Shown here: positions 32,299-42,548 of the stretch, piece by piece
Position numbering within the stretch: position 1 is the first letter of the stretch
How the letters are laid out: each line of letters begins with the position of its first letter
Program-made: the position numbers and the translations under genes
Notes under the pieces: model-generated
The model's database searches: none
What the model was told of the DNA's origin: nothing
Seen by the model: only the letters and a program-made list of their open reading frames with translations
Source of the DNA: Hippopus hippopus
Taxonomy: Eukaryota; Mollusca; Bivalvia; Cardiida; Cardiidae
DNA: 64,000 nt
NCBI GenBank assembly: GCA_946811185.2
Contig: OX328107.1
Coordinates: 23,767,587 to 23,831,586 of the forward strand
Reading direction: 5' to 3'

Positions 32299-32689
32299 CT
32301 CGTAAAAAAGAAGGAAGAAGCAGACTGACTCACAGACATAAATCATTTAAAAGAACTTTTGAAATTTTATGTACAGTAATAACCCAGACAAAACAAAGAA
32401 CGTACTTTCTTTTCATTCCGTAATTATTTTTTTTTTATAAACGTCGTGTTCTTTTACAGCTTTTCTATGATAATTTCTTGTCGATTTTGGCAAGACTACA
32501 ACTACGAATTTTATTGCTTTTGATAACAATTTGTTCAAAAGCTTCTGAAATACCATTTAAACAATTAAACCAGCATTAGGCAAGCTCTCCAGGGGGCTCA
32601 GAAGTATGCTTGGTCAACCCATTACCACACAATCTAATGCTTAAAATTGAAACATATAAAGAGTGAATATAAAATCATTGAGTAACATC

Positions 32690-32870
32690 CAGTCTCTTTA
32701 ACAGACAAACGAATTTTGGACTTGCCCAGCCAAATTCATGGCATTTGCAAGCGGGAAATAAAATGTTGCGAAAGTGAAGGTAATTGTCTTTCTATTTTGC
32801 CAAAATTTCATAAGCGTTCATAAACGTTCATCTTCAGGGTCTTTAAAGCACTGGTTCGTTTGGAAAACGA
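32690..32870 (+). repeat. Degraded family A element
   Basis: TCTTTAACAGACAAACGAAT, CATGGCATTTGCAAGCGGGA, ATCTTCAGGGTCTTTAAAGC. The central hairpin has been deleted. Confidence 0.55.
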
Positions 32871-33547
32871 TCATAAGTAAACAGTGGAGAAAAAATAGAG
32901 CGACTAAGCAACTTTTCATCTAGTTGTAAAATTCATTTGTCTGCCAGTGACTTTGGCAGACCGTACAATAACAGACGTCGTATTTGCAACTTGGCCTCTA
33001 GAGTGCACACAAGGTTTTTCTAAGATTTGGTTTGATTTGAATTTAGATGCATTTGAACACCTGCATTGTTCACTTTTGGCCGCTACTGGGCCCTTGACTA
33101 ACGAGTAAGATAAACGCTCTATGTTTCTGTTACTCTAAGAGTTGGCTGAAATTCAGCTCAAGAAGCTAATTCATTTTGACGCCGCCATGGGTCAAGTACT
33201 GCCACATTATTGAATCGGGATTAACAATGTTGGACACAAGCATAGCACTGTTACCCTTTGCCTGTTGAAAATAGTCTGAATTTTGCACATGGCACTGATC
33301 AAGTTAGGATTGCACAAAACGTGCAATCTGGTCTCGAATCTATACAGTCCGATATTTGTAAAATTTGATGGTCAATAGAGCCTTAAACTTGTAATATACG
33401 GGCCTCTTTTTTTCATACCCTTTCAAAGTTTGTTGAGTTTCCTTTTTTGTTTCTTTTAGGCTAATTACTAGTATACGATATTACACGCCAGTTACAGTTA
33501 CACGCCAGTCAACATCAACAGAGCATTTACATTTTACTATTCAGCAT
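32870..33547. other. Mostly unrecognised; one decayed B/C core
   Basis: GATTGCACAAAACGTGCAATCTGG near 33308-33331, within text similar to the B/C cores. The rest shows nothing. Confidence 0.4.
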
Positions 33548-33755
33548 TTTAAACTTTATACCGCTAAATAAATAAAATGAAAGTTTGAATCCAGTTGTCA
33601 GCACCGAAATATTGCTATTTAAAAGTGTTTCTTAGGAATAATCTCAGGGTATCAGACAGTGTAGATGCAAGATCAGACTGTTCTTTCTGTACAATCTGAC
33701 CTTGATCTACACCGTAAGCAAAAGCGCATATTGTCGCGTTTTGCAGTTTAGGGAT
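33548..33755 (-). repeat. Family B element, diverged
   Basis: ACCGCTAAATAAATAAAATG at the left, core GATCAGACTGTTCTTTCTGT, right arm GTCGCGTTTTGCAGTTTAGG. Confidence 0.65.
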
Positions 33756-33879
33756 TCAAATTTAATAGGGAAAATCGTAGTCCAAAAGGGGAAGAGTACA
33801 ATTTTATGTCCTGGGATTGGCTTTATTTCCTATATTACTGCGAAAATATATAACACTCGAAAACCTCGTCCTCACCCGT

Positions 33880-34095
33880 ACTAACTACTCCATCGCTCAG
33901 TATCTAAAAAATTGGAACTATAATCAGAGAATCCTGGTTCGATTCCATCTGGCAGCCACCAGACCACATTAAAGTGTCCTTGGGCAATGCACTTCAGAGC
34001 CAAGCCTGATGAGAATTCAGGAAAAACATGATTAAGAGAGCTATCGTTGTGATCTAACTGAAATACTGTTTGCGAACGGGGTAATACCCTAAGGA
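33880..34095 (+). mobile_element. SINE group 2 copy
   Basis: Head with B-box GGTTCGATTCC, body GTGTCCTTGGGCAATGCACT, and end ATCTAACTGAAATACTG followed by a short A-rich stretch. Confidence 0.65.
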
Positions 34096-34115
34096 AACAT
34101 TTTCAACGACTAATC

Positions 34116-34320
34116 AATGCTTATAGCGCCATAGGCAAAAACAAGGGCTTTTGCGGACGATATAGATCAAGATCAGACTGCACAAAACGTGCAGTCTGAT
34201 CTTGGATCTATACCGTCCGCCTGTTAGGTCAAGTCTAAAATCTCTCTGGGGTTTTAGTGGATTGAATTTTTCAGCAGCTAACAGGCACACAGCCTTAATG
34301 TTTGAAGCTGAAAGAGTTAA
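34116..34320 (-). repeat. Family C element
   Basis: TTATAGCGCCATAGGCAAAA at the left, TTGAAGCTGAAAGAGTTAA at the right. Core GATCAAGATCAGACTGCACA facing TGTGCAGT CTGATCTTGGATC. Confidence 0.8.
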
Positions 34321-34671
34321 AGAAGAAATACTCTATCTATCTTGTTTTGTCTTATTTATTTCACCTTTTTTTTTTCTGATGATCACCGTCTTTGTGATGG
34401 ATTGTCGTAACTTTGTAATTAGATTAATTTTATACTCTCTTGGGATTGTGTTGAAAAATTGAAATTAAAAAAAAAAGAAAACCAGGGATTTCCACAAGTA
34501 ATTACATTTAAAAAAAAAAGCCTTTGTTATTTTTTAATACTGCGTTATGTTCCTTTCGTTAGTGGCGATTTTTTTTTTATCTGATTTTCATTATTTCCTT
34601 TAGTTAAGTAAAGTGATTATCCTTTCGTTATTAAAGTTATCAAAAAACTAGAGCCTTTTATCTAAAAAGTT

Positions 34672-34873
34672 AGTCTTTCGGCTGCTGAGTGTGGAATATG
34701 TAGATCAAGATCAATCTGCATAGGGCATGCAGTCTGAGCTTTGATCTACATTGTCCTATACGGTAAGATTTTACCTGGATTAGGAAACTTCAACACTGCA
34801 ATGTTTGTTGTTGTATTTTTTTTTACTACTAACTTTAAATTTCATGTAAGTTATATAGCAGTATAAGGGGTAA
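34672..34873 (+). repeat. Family B element, diverged
   Basis: CTTTCGGCTGCTGAGTGTGG at the left, core GATCAATCTGCATAGGGCAT, right end ATATAGCAGTATAAGGGGTA. Confidence 0.65.
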
Positions 34874-34874
34874 T

Positions 34875-35731
34875 ACTTTCAACATAAGACAGCTTAAAAA
34901 AAAACATCGTGGGAAAGAGAACAATTTAATTCTTAGCTCGGCTGTTTTCGAAGAAAACGTCAAGGTATTATCGTAACCCTGGCGTCGTTGTAGTCTGTGT
35001 CGTCGTCTGCAGCGTTGTGCAAAAACTTTGACATTTTATAATATCTCTGTTATTACTATATACATTTGCTTCAAACTTAACCAAGTTGTTAAGTAACTAA
35101 AGGGGAACCTATATATCAAGGGCAGGTAACCGTCAAAGTATTTTTGACACAGTTATGCCCCCTTTTCTACACTTAGAATTGTTACTGGAAATCAAGCAAC
35201 CGCAGCCGAGCGTTGGTACCCGAATGCGTTGCTCTTTTTTTGCAAGTGATTTTTTTCTTTTTTCTCACAAAAATTAATCTTTCCGCATAATTAGGGAAAA
35301 AAAAAGATTTTCGTTTCTCTTTTCATTTACTTTCTCCTTTGTGTTATATGAGCGAGCTGGAAGTTTGTCTTAAAGGTGGCCCTTCAGATTTTGGGAAGAA
35401 AATTTTACAAAAATACAAAAAAATCATCCTTATACTCCCAAAGCCTTTTGATTTTCACTCATAAAACCCCAGTAGTCGAAAACCATCCGACAAGAAGAGA
35501 AATTAGAGATTTACTGTGGCCCAGGTCGACACCGACGGGAAACACGGTCTATTTTTAAATGAGCAACTCGCTCATTTACATACCGGAAATACACAGAAGA
35601 AGCTTCAAACATAGCATCCGAAGAAGACATCATGGAAAATAATTACATGTTTGTTATTTTATGTTTTTTCATATAAATTTCAGTGATACATATATTTTTC
35701 AATTTGGTGAGATGTGAAAAACCCACCTTTA
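34875..35731. other. No gene; possible old repeat
   Basis: TGTGTCGTCGTCTGCAGCGT then TTATAATATCTCTGTTATTA looks like a middle-repetitive sequence, but no second copy is present here. GAGCGAGCT and GAGCAACTCGCTC near 35350 and 35562 form only short inverted repeats. Confidence 0.3.
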
Positions 35732-35955
35732 AACCGTTTACCAAATTACAAATTTTGAAACTTGTCTAAACCGAACGCGCTTACGAACAAATTGATAGCG
35801 TTTCAAATGATTGGATAGGATTAAAAAAGCAGAAAACAGTGTGAGAATAAAAGAAAATAATGGCTACCAGCATTTTCTTCTTTTCTCAAAATGTTTTCAT
35901 ATGTTCTCTTTCTAAAGGGTCGTATAACACATATTTGTTTGGTAAAGAATTACCC
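35732..35955 (+). repeat. Family A element
   Basis: ACCGTTTACCAAATTACAAA at the left, ACCAGCATTTTCTTC in the core, TTTGTTTGGTAAAGAATTA at the right. Confidence 0.75.
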
Positions 35956-36069
35956 TTTATCTTGCCATACGCGACCATTTTTTTGTGGAGAAAGAACCTA
36001 GGATTTAGGATCATTTTATACATAAGAGCAGTCTGATCTTGACCTACACTAGCCGCTTTTCTGGTATTG

Positions 36070-36268
36070 GTTTAACCTTGTACCAAACATTCCCTTGGTT
36101 TTACTACCCTGACGAAAATGACAACAATGTGGGAAAAGAAGAAGTGCTGTACACAACATATTCTCATTTTTTTTTTCAACAAGTTTTTGTACCCTTAAAA
36201 AAATCTATCATTCGAGCCAGAATTTGACTCGTCTTCTACACATTGTTAAGTTCGGGAGTAGCTAACAT
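36070..36268. repeat. Degraded family A element
   Basis: AACCTTGTACCAAACATTCC, ATGTGGGAAAAGAAGAAGTG and TCGTCTTCTACACATTGTTA are the arms and core of A, heavily mutated. Confidence 0.5.
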
Positions 36269-36497
36269 TTAACTCTTTACCAAACAACAAAATTTTAGAC
36301 TTGTCCAAATTGAAAGCATTTGCAGACGACAAAATAAATGTGACTCACAAATTGAAACTTGACTTTACAAGAGTAGAAAACATTGTGGGAAAAGGAGAAA
36401 ATGCTGGTTACCAGCATTTTCTCCTTTTCCCACAATGTTTTCAGAAGGCTTCGTCCTCTGGGTCGTAAAAACCAGGGATTGTTTGGTAAAGGGTTAA
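36269..36497 (+). repeat. Family A element, complete (reference copy)
   Basis: 229 bp including TTAA on both sides. Ends TTAACTCTTTACCAAACAAC and GTTTGGTAAAGGGTTAA are inverted. Next come ACTTGTCCAAATTGAAAGCA and GACGACAAAATAAATGTG. The centre is an uninterrupted palindrome from AACATTGTGGGAAAAGGAG to its mirror, about 58 bp, capable of a strong hairpin. No coding capacity. TTAA flanks and a CYCTTT start are hallmarks of piggyBac-type ends, so I infer a non-autonomous piggyBac-like element. Confidence 0.9.
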
Positions 36498-36885
36498 ACG
36501 TCTGGTAAAGTTGTTGTAATATTACCAGCAAACTTATAGTGAGGCATTTTCCACTTTTCCCACAATGCTTTCAAGAGTCTTCTTTACGAGTGTCGGGGTC
36601 GCTGAAACATTGGATTGTCTGTGGTGAAAGTTGAAAAGGGGCAACCTTAGATATGACTAGAAATTAACTCTTTACTACAAAATCCCGACTTTTAGCGACT
36701 CTAAGAAAGAAAGCTTTTGAAACCATTGTCGGAAAAGGAGAAAATATTGCTAACCATTTTCCCACAATGTTTTTTTTTACCATTTAAAATAGAAATTTTC
36801 ATGTTTTGAATAACAATTGATTTGTTGTATGCAAATTCTTCCAATTTAGACAAGGTCATAATTTTGTCGTTTGGAAAAGAATTAA
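36498..36885. repeat. Two further family A relics
   Basis: A fragment to about 36640 (TTTTCCCACAATGCTTTCAA) and a reversed copy 36664-36885 (AACTCTTTACTACAAAATCC to TTTTGTCGTTTGGAAAAG). Confidence 0.6.
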
Positions 36886-36915
36886 TCGATAAAGGGATGT
36901 TCAGGCAGGTCTTTT

Positions 36916-37216
36916 ATTGATTGATTGATTGAATGGTGTTTAACGCCGTTTTCAACATTATTTTAGTTATATCGCGGCGACTAGCGCACCTATCTATGCT
37001 TTCCTGGAGTTTACCAGTACTATGCACAATATTCTTTTCAAGCCACTGGCTGCTTTCCCACATAACCATCGTCAAAACGATAGTCAGCGTTGAGAGAGGA
37101 ATGAATCCTGCCGCAATGCCTCGGAAAGAAATTGGCCGAACCGGGAATCGAACCGGCTCAATTCCAGTTCTCAAGTCCTGTACGCTACCGATGGAGCTAC
37201 CGGAGCTCGGCGGCAA
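36916..37216 (-). mobile_element. SINE group 1, complete, with target duplication
   Basis: Read on the minus strand: tRNA-like head with A-box TAGCTCCATCGGTAGCG and B-box GGTTCGATTCC, then the group 1 body, ending in TTGAATCAATCAATCAA type repeats. GTCTTTT is duplicated on both sides (36909-36915 and 37217-37223). Confidence 0.85.
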
Positions 37217-37431
37217 GTCTTTTGAAGTAGTAAAAGAAGGTAGAAATTAGTCCGTTATTATCTCCATTTCCTTTACAATCAAAGATATGTAATTATCGAC
37301 CTAACATAGATGAACATGGCTTTTAAGAGATAAATTATCACAGAGCCTATCCTTTGTCACTGTGAAGGTATTTGTTGTTGTACGCAATGCAGTGATTCAG
37401 ACCAAAAAAAATGTTCTGTTAATATATTTTA

Positions 37432-37690
37432 AGCCATGCTCTGATAAAAGTTAGATTTAATGCATCTCTGTGCTGCATTATACCAAGCAAGTTATCATAT
37501 AATCATGGATCCATTTTGCCTAAAGAACGACTGAATCCTGAAGAAGAATGGACCTTTGACAAGCAGAAAAATAACCAAAAGCAAAACAGTTTCGACACAG
37601 GTCAGCCTACGCGGACTGCGCAGACTGACCCGAGTCGATACTTTTTGCAAATGCATTAAACCCCTTTTTCACAGAGTACGGCCCTTATAC
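37432..37690 (-). repeat. Family D element, reverse orientation
   Basis: TAAGCCATGCTCTGATAAAA at the left, GCGGACTGCGCAGACTGACC hairpin near the right, end CCTTTTTCACAGAGTACGGC. Confidence 0.75.
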
Positions 37691-37987
37691 TTTACTCTTT
37701 TAACGGTTCACTGAAATTGTTGTAACCTAATGGGAAAAACGGCAGATTCCCCCTTTTTTTATGAAATAATTATAATGTTTTTCCTTTTTGTAGAAAAAAA
37801 CCCCAAAATTCCTAGGTCTTAGTTACAAAATCTCCAACGGAAAAGAAAACAAGTTATATATTTTAACCCGTTTATATTTTATATTATTTTTATTGTCCTT
37901 CATTGAACTGAATCAATTTACAAAATATTTATACGGCAGATAACTTTTTGGTGCTCAATAAAATCTCATAAAACATCTACATGTATA

Positions 37988-38245
37988 TGAGCCATGCTCT
38001 GGCAAAAGGGGACTTAATGCATCTGCGAAAAGTTCTGACCCATGTCAGCCTGCGTAGTCCGCGCAGGCTGACCTGGGCCGAAACTTTTCGCTATTGGTCA
38101 ATTTTGTATATGTCCAAGGACCAGTCTACCTCATGATTAAGTCGGCCGTTGAAAAAAGTTGCTGTTATGGATCCATAACCGTGCAATCACTTGCTTGATA
38201 TGATGAATGCATTAAGCCCCCTTTTGCCAGAGCATGGTTCATATG
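37988..38245 (+). repeat. Family D element
   Basis: TGAGCCATGCTCTGGCAAAA at the left and TTTTGCCAGAGCATGGTTCA at the right. Hairpin CAGCCTGCGTAGTCCGCGCA. Confidence 0.85.
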
Positions 38246-38525
38246 TTTTTTGTATCAATGCATTTCTCAACCTTTTCTTAATCTTTTCCTATACATTTTT
38301 TATATTAGATTTTTTTTTCAATTTTCGTTTTTCTTTTGTTTTTTGTTTTCGGTTTTTGTTAGCGTTCTTTTTCAATGCAAGTAAACTTCAATAGCTTTAT
38401 TTTTGTAACTAATGGTAAACAAACAAAAAACGGGAGGTTAGGTGTCAAAATAGAAACAGAAGTAAGTTAATACCAAAAGAGAGATGGAATTAAAACTCTG
38501 ACAGGTTTTTATTCGTTTGTATCTC

Positions 38526-38715
38526 TGGGTCCGTATTCACCAACCATTCTTAAAAGCATTCTCAGTGTTATTCTCAGGAACTGTGTACATTTGACAGTAA
38601 TGCAATTTCTGATTGACTGAACAAAATGGTTTAGCCAATCAGAAGTTGCGTTCCTTTCAAGATGTAGAGTAAGACCTAAATTAAAATTAAGAATGGTTGG
38701 TGTATACGGACCCAA
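38526..38715. repeat. Family F element
   Basis: GGGTCCGTATTCACCAACCA at the left and TGGTTGGTGTATACGGACCC at the right, with inner arms around GATTGACTGAACAAAATGG. Confidence 0.85.
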
Positions 38716-38974
38716 GATCTGAAAGACAATAAGAGAGGGATTGTATTCAGAAACAAATAAATAAAGAAGTAACAATAGAGAAAGGAGAAAAGTTGGTCAT
38801 AATATACAAATTAGTCCAAAACGGTTTCTCTTTGAAGAATCCTTTGAACGGATACAAAATGCTCGGGAATAATTAGAAAATTTCTAGAACCCATATAAAA
38901 TAAAAACATTTTTACCTTGAGGTAAACCAATCTTCTCCGCGTAATGAATGTAAACAGAGATAAAGCCTTTTAGA

Positions 38975-39190
38975 TCTTAAACTTCTTACAAAATGGCAAT
39001 ACTTGAGACTGGTCCAAATTAAAAACAATTACGGACTACAAATCAAATGTGGCTCAAATGAGTGGATTATGGCTTTTAAAGGTTTGAAAACATTTTGGGA
39101 AAAGGAGAAAATGCTGGTTACCAGCATTTACTCCTTTTCCCACAATGTTTCCAGAAGCCTCCTTTTTCAGGTCCTTAAACCATAGAACTG
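38975..39190 (+). repeat. Family A element, ends decayed
   Basis: GGAGAAAATGCTGGTTACCA core intact; arms AAATGGCAATACTTGAGACT and TTTTTCAGGTCCTTAAACC are diverged. Confidence 0.7.
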
Positions 39191-39358
39191 TTCTTGGCAC
39201 CTGAAGTTCAATTTCCTCAGTAATTTGATGGTAGCGGTTAGTTGCCGCCGGGCAAGGCAAAATTTTGCTGGCTTTGCACAAAGTATATCGCAAGTAACAC
39301 ATACAGTCAGCGTGAAAATTTGTACATCCGTTTACGTTGGCAAAAACTTGAAAATACA

Positions 39359-39440
39359 TGTGGTCCGTCCGTTGGTCCGTCCGTCCGTCCTTCCCTCCGT
39401 CCGTCTGTCTGTCTATCTGTCTCTCTCTCTCTCTCTCTCT
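39359..39440 (+). repeat. Microsatellite GTCC then CT
   Basis: GTCCGTCCGTCC tetramers grading through GTCT into a CT run. Confidence 0.9.
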
Positions 39441-39459
39441 ATTTACCAAGAAAGCATTC

Positions 39460-39595
39460 AGTGACAATGGATTGTTGTGCACAGCATACATATGAGCCAT
39501 GCACTGGTAAAAGGGGGGGATTTAATGCATTAAATCCCCCCCTTTTACCAGTGCATGGCTCATATGTATGCTGTGCACAACAATCCATTGTCACT
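39460..39595. repeat. Perfect 136-bp palindrome with no spacer
   Basis: Two 68-bp arms are exact mirrors, centred between 39527 and 39528 (ATTTAATG/CATTAAAT). The arm is not only the D terminal repeat (TGAGCCATGCACTGGTAAAA) but also about 29 bp of outside sequence (GTGACAATGGATTGTTGTGC onwards). Zero mismatches were found when read base by base. Confidence 0.95.
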
Positions 39596-39786
39596 TATTA
39601 TAGATTCATAAAATCCATTTAGCTTAACAACCGACTGAATTCTGAGGTACACTAGTCTTTTCGGACAAGCAGAAAATTGACTAACAGCATAAAGTGTCAA
39701 CCCATGCGGACAGCGCGGGCTGACTTTGGTCTATATCTTTTTTGCGTATGCATGAAGCCCCTTTTCACAGAGCGTGGCTCAAACAT
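39596..39786 (-). repeat. Remainder of a family D element
   Basis: CATAAAATCCATTTAGCTTA, CAGCGCGGGCTGACTTTGG and end CCTTTTCACAGAGCGTGGCT continue the reversed D element whose left end lies in the palindrome. Confidence 0.65.
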
Positions 39787-39796
39787 ATTTTACTCT

Positions 39797-39884
39797 GAGT
39801 TCTCCCTATGATTTACATTAGTTCTCCCTATGATTTACATGAGTTCTCCCTATGATTTACATGAGTTCTCCCTATGTTTTACAG
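39797..39884 (+). repeat. Four 22-bp repeats; the last is a splice acceptor
   Basis: Units 39797-39818, 39819-39840, 39841-39862 and 39863-39884 read GAGTTCTCCCTATGATTTAC+AT with almost no change. The last has ATG-A to ATG-T and AT to AG, giving CCCTATGTTTTACAG directly before the ATG at 39885. Confidence 0.9.
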
Positions 39885-39966
39885 ATGACCAATCTTCAGA
39901 GGTTTTGCATCGCCATATGTTTATTGTTGACTCTACAGCACTACGTCATGACGTACCCAATGTCAG
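39885..39966 (+). CDS. Small secreted peptide precursor, exon 1 (signal peptide)
   Basis: ATG directly follows an acceptor AG. 27 codons plus one base encode MTNLQRFCIAICLLLTLQ and on to TYPMS, a clear signal peptide. Donor CAG/GTAGGC at 39966/39967, phase 1. An untranslated upstream exon must exist if the acceptor is used; I could not place it. Joined to 47033-47111 and 49542-49599, phases 1 and 2 match exactly and give 72 residues. Confidence 0.6.
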
Positions 39967-40187
39967 GTAGGCTATGTAGTACCATGAACAACCAGAGCGG
40001 ATAATAACGGCTTTACCAGAAAATTTAGATACTGGATTTTATTTCTGGAACAGTTCCTTGAAATTTGGAGGCTTTAACCACCAATACGTTCCGAAAACAC
40101 CTTGGCAAAAATACAATTACTAAATTTGATCTCTTGTCGTATGTAAATGGATGAGCTTTAGTTTCAAGTTTCTGAAAGACAATTACA

Positions 40188-40458
40188 AATGAGCCATGCT
40201 CTGGCAAAAGGGGGCTTAATGCATCTCCGTGATGCATTGTACCAAGCAAGACATCACCAACGTAAGGAACCATAAAATCCACTTTGTCTAACTAATGACT
40301 GAATCATGAGTTAGACTGGTCCTTCGACATGCAGAAAATTGACAGACAGCAAAATAGTTTTGGCCAAGGTCCGCCTGCGCAGTCCGCGCAGGCTGACCTT
40401 GGTTGATACTTTTTGCAGATGCATTGAGCCCCTTTTTCACAGAGCATGGCTCAAATCG
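40188..40458 (-). repeat. Family D element, reverse orientation
   Basis: TGAGCCATGCTCTGGCAAAA at the left, hairpin CCTGCGCAGTCCGCGCAGGC, right end TTTTTCACAGAGCATGGCTC. Confidence 0.85.
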
Positions 40459-40653
40459 ATTTGTTGATGTTCAAAATGTACAAAATAACGTCTCTATGAA
40501 AAATCCATCAACTTTTCTCTATACATTCAATATTCTATCATTTATGGTTTATGAACAGTGCTTTTGTTTCTTTTGTTTTAAAGGTTTATTGTTTAGATAT
40601 TGTATAACATAATGATATTGAGTCTAATGTTAATTCGAATCTATACACTTCAT

Positions 40654-40853
40654 TTAACCCTTGAGCTGCTAACCGCGACTCACGGCCCCTCTGCAGACAG
40701 TGTAGATCAAGATCAGACTGTACCAAACGTGTTGTCTGATCTTGGATCTACACTGTCCGATAAGGATATACTTCTCCAAAAATAAGTTTGAAATAGCACT
40801 ATTTGGGTTTGCACTATCCGGTTAAAATTCATTTTAATTATATAGCAAGTTAA
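40654..40853 (+). repeat. Family B element sharing TTAA with its neighbour
   Basis: TTAACCCTTGAGCTGCTAAC at the left and ATATAGCAAGTTAA at the right. Core GATCAGACTGTACCAAACGT. The TTAA at 40850-40853 starts the next B element. Confidence 0.8.
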
Positions 40854-41061
40854 CCCTTACCCTGCTAAATAACTAAAATTAAATTTTCAGTTCGATAGTA
40901 AAAACCCAAATATTACTATTTCAAAGTTACGTTTTGGGGAATAACATCGCCTTATCGGACGGTGTAGATCTAAGATCAGACTGCACGTTCTGTGCAGTCT
41001 GATCTTGATTTACACCGTCCGCAAAAGGTCAGTGATTCGCGCTCAGCAGCCAAAGGGTTAA
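40850..41061 (-). repeat. Family B element, reverse orientation
   Basis: TTAACCCTTACCCTGCTAAA at the left, GCAGCCAAAGGGTTAA at the right, and a perfect core GATCAGACTGCACGTTCTGT with its mate. Confidence 0.85.
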
Positions 41062-41164
41062 GGGTTAAAAGGGAAGGATATAACTGTTCTTAATTTCTGG
41101 CATGAACAAAAAGTTTCTAACAAGCATCCGCAAATAGCTGCTCTCCGAATTAAAGAAGTCATTT

Positions 41165-41380
41165 ATTAACTCTTTCGCTGCCAACGAAATGGAGCCGACT
41201 TTTCTCGAAGTATTTAAGTATCTTTTTCGTTTCAATTAAACCTGTTTTTTGATTGAAGTTTACAATCAGATAGCGGACGGTGTAGATCTAAGATCAGACT
41301 GCACGTTTAGTGCAGTCTGATCTTAGATCTACACCGTCCGCTAAAGCTATCCAAGGCGACATTGGCAGTGAAAAAGTTAA
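41165..41380 (+). repeat. Family C element, complete
   Basis: TTAACTCTTTCGCTGCCAAC and ATTGGCAGTGAAAAAGTTAA are inverted ends with TTAA flanks. The central palindrome runs from AGCGGACGGTGTAGATCTAA to its mirror, nearly perfect over about 66 bp. Confidence 0.85.
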
Positions 41381-41574
41381 ACTGTTAAACTGTTGCAGAA
41401 ACATTGTTGAACCCTGACAGTGAATCAATGCCAGTTGCAGTCATCTTTGCAGATGTCAATTAGTTACGAAATCGTAAAATTTATTGGGTCTGTTTTATTT
41501 CATGTATAAAAATAATGATAAAATTAATTTACCTTGCATTTGGAAAGAAGACCGTCTTAACAGAACAATGGTTG

Positions 41575-42140
41575 CCAAACGTTATCCCACGACAAAAGTT
41601 TAGACTTGTCCAAAATAAAAGCATTTACTCGTACAGATGACATTAAATTGGGCTCAAGTGATGAACTTTTATTTTAAGGGGTAGAAGACATTTTGAGAAA
41701 AAGAGAAGATGCTTGTTCAAAGCATTTTCTCTTACAGCTACACCGTGTTTGAAAGCCTTTCTTCTAGTTGGTTGGTTGTATGGTGTTTAACGCCAACATT
41801 ATTTCAGTTATATCGCGGCGGCCAGTGCACCTATCCATGCTTTCCTGGAGTCTCTTTTACCAGTACTCCGCACAATATTCTTTCCAAGCCACTGGCTGCT
41901 TTCCCACATAACCATCGTCGAAACAATGATCAGCGGTGAGAGAGGAATGAATCCTGTCGCAATGACTATCATCAATCCTCGGAAGGAAATTGGCCGAGCT
42001 GGGGTTCTTGGCCGAGCCGGGGTTCGAACTCACGACCCCCTGTTCTCAGGTCCTGTACGCTACCGACTGAGCTACCGGGGCTCGGCCCTTTCTTCTAGAG
42101 GTTGAAAATATTCAAGATAGTTTCGCTAAGGGTTTAACAT
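41575..42140 (+). repeat. Family A element interrupted by a SINE
   Basis: Left part to 41767 (CGACAAAAGTTTAGACTTGT through AGCATTTTCTCTTACAGC). Right part from 42087 (CCTTTCTTCTAGAGGTTGAA to TCGCTAAGGGTTTAA). Confidence 0.75.
41768..42086 (-). mobile_element. SINE group 1, complete, exact 12-bp target duplication
   Basis: CCTTTCTTCTAG is present at 41756-41767 and 42087-42098. Minus-strand head (42085 to 42009): CCGAGCC pairs with GGCTCGG as an acceptor stem and is followed by an encoded CCA. A-box TAGCTCAGTCGGTAGCG, B-box GAGTTCGAACCC. The body carries CCATCGTCGAAACAATGATC on the plus strand. A second, shorter piece of head sequence is repeated just inside (41993-42008). Confidence 0.9.
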
Positions 42141-42548
42141 GCAGCAGGAAGAAAAAAGACTGGTGATTGAAGTCGAAACAAATGACATTATTTTCTCTGC
42201 AGATTAAAATTAATAAAATGCTGACGAACTTTCTTATTAGTTTCATTTATTACCATGTTTTAATTCCTGTTACAGGGTTCACTTCTTACATAAACAAATC
42301 CGCGACATTATCTTTTTTTTTTTTATTCATTTATTTATCCTTATATATCCTTTCATCCATGTAAGAGGATTTTAACTTCATTTGGGTCAAATTATATATA
42401 CTGAACCAGTCTTCTAAGTGATCAAATGATATCGTCTGATCATCATTTTGTGAGCTGTGTACTAGCGAAAGTGGGTTTAACGAATCTCAGTGACGCATTG
42501 TACCAACGAAGTAAGCACATAATTATGGATCTATAAAAATCCATTTAG

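Noticed and set aside
42009..42085. tRNA gene with encoded CCA
   Set aside because: The D arm does not pair well and the unit is fused to a SINE body with a 12-bp target duplication.
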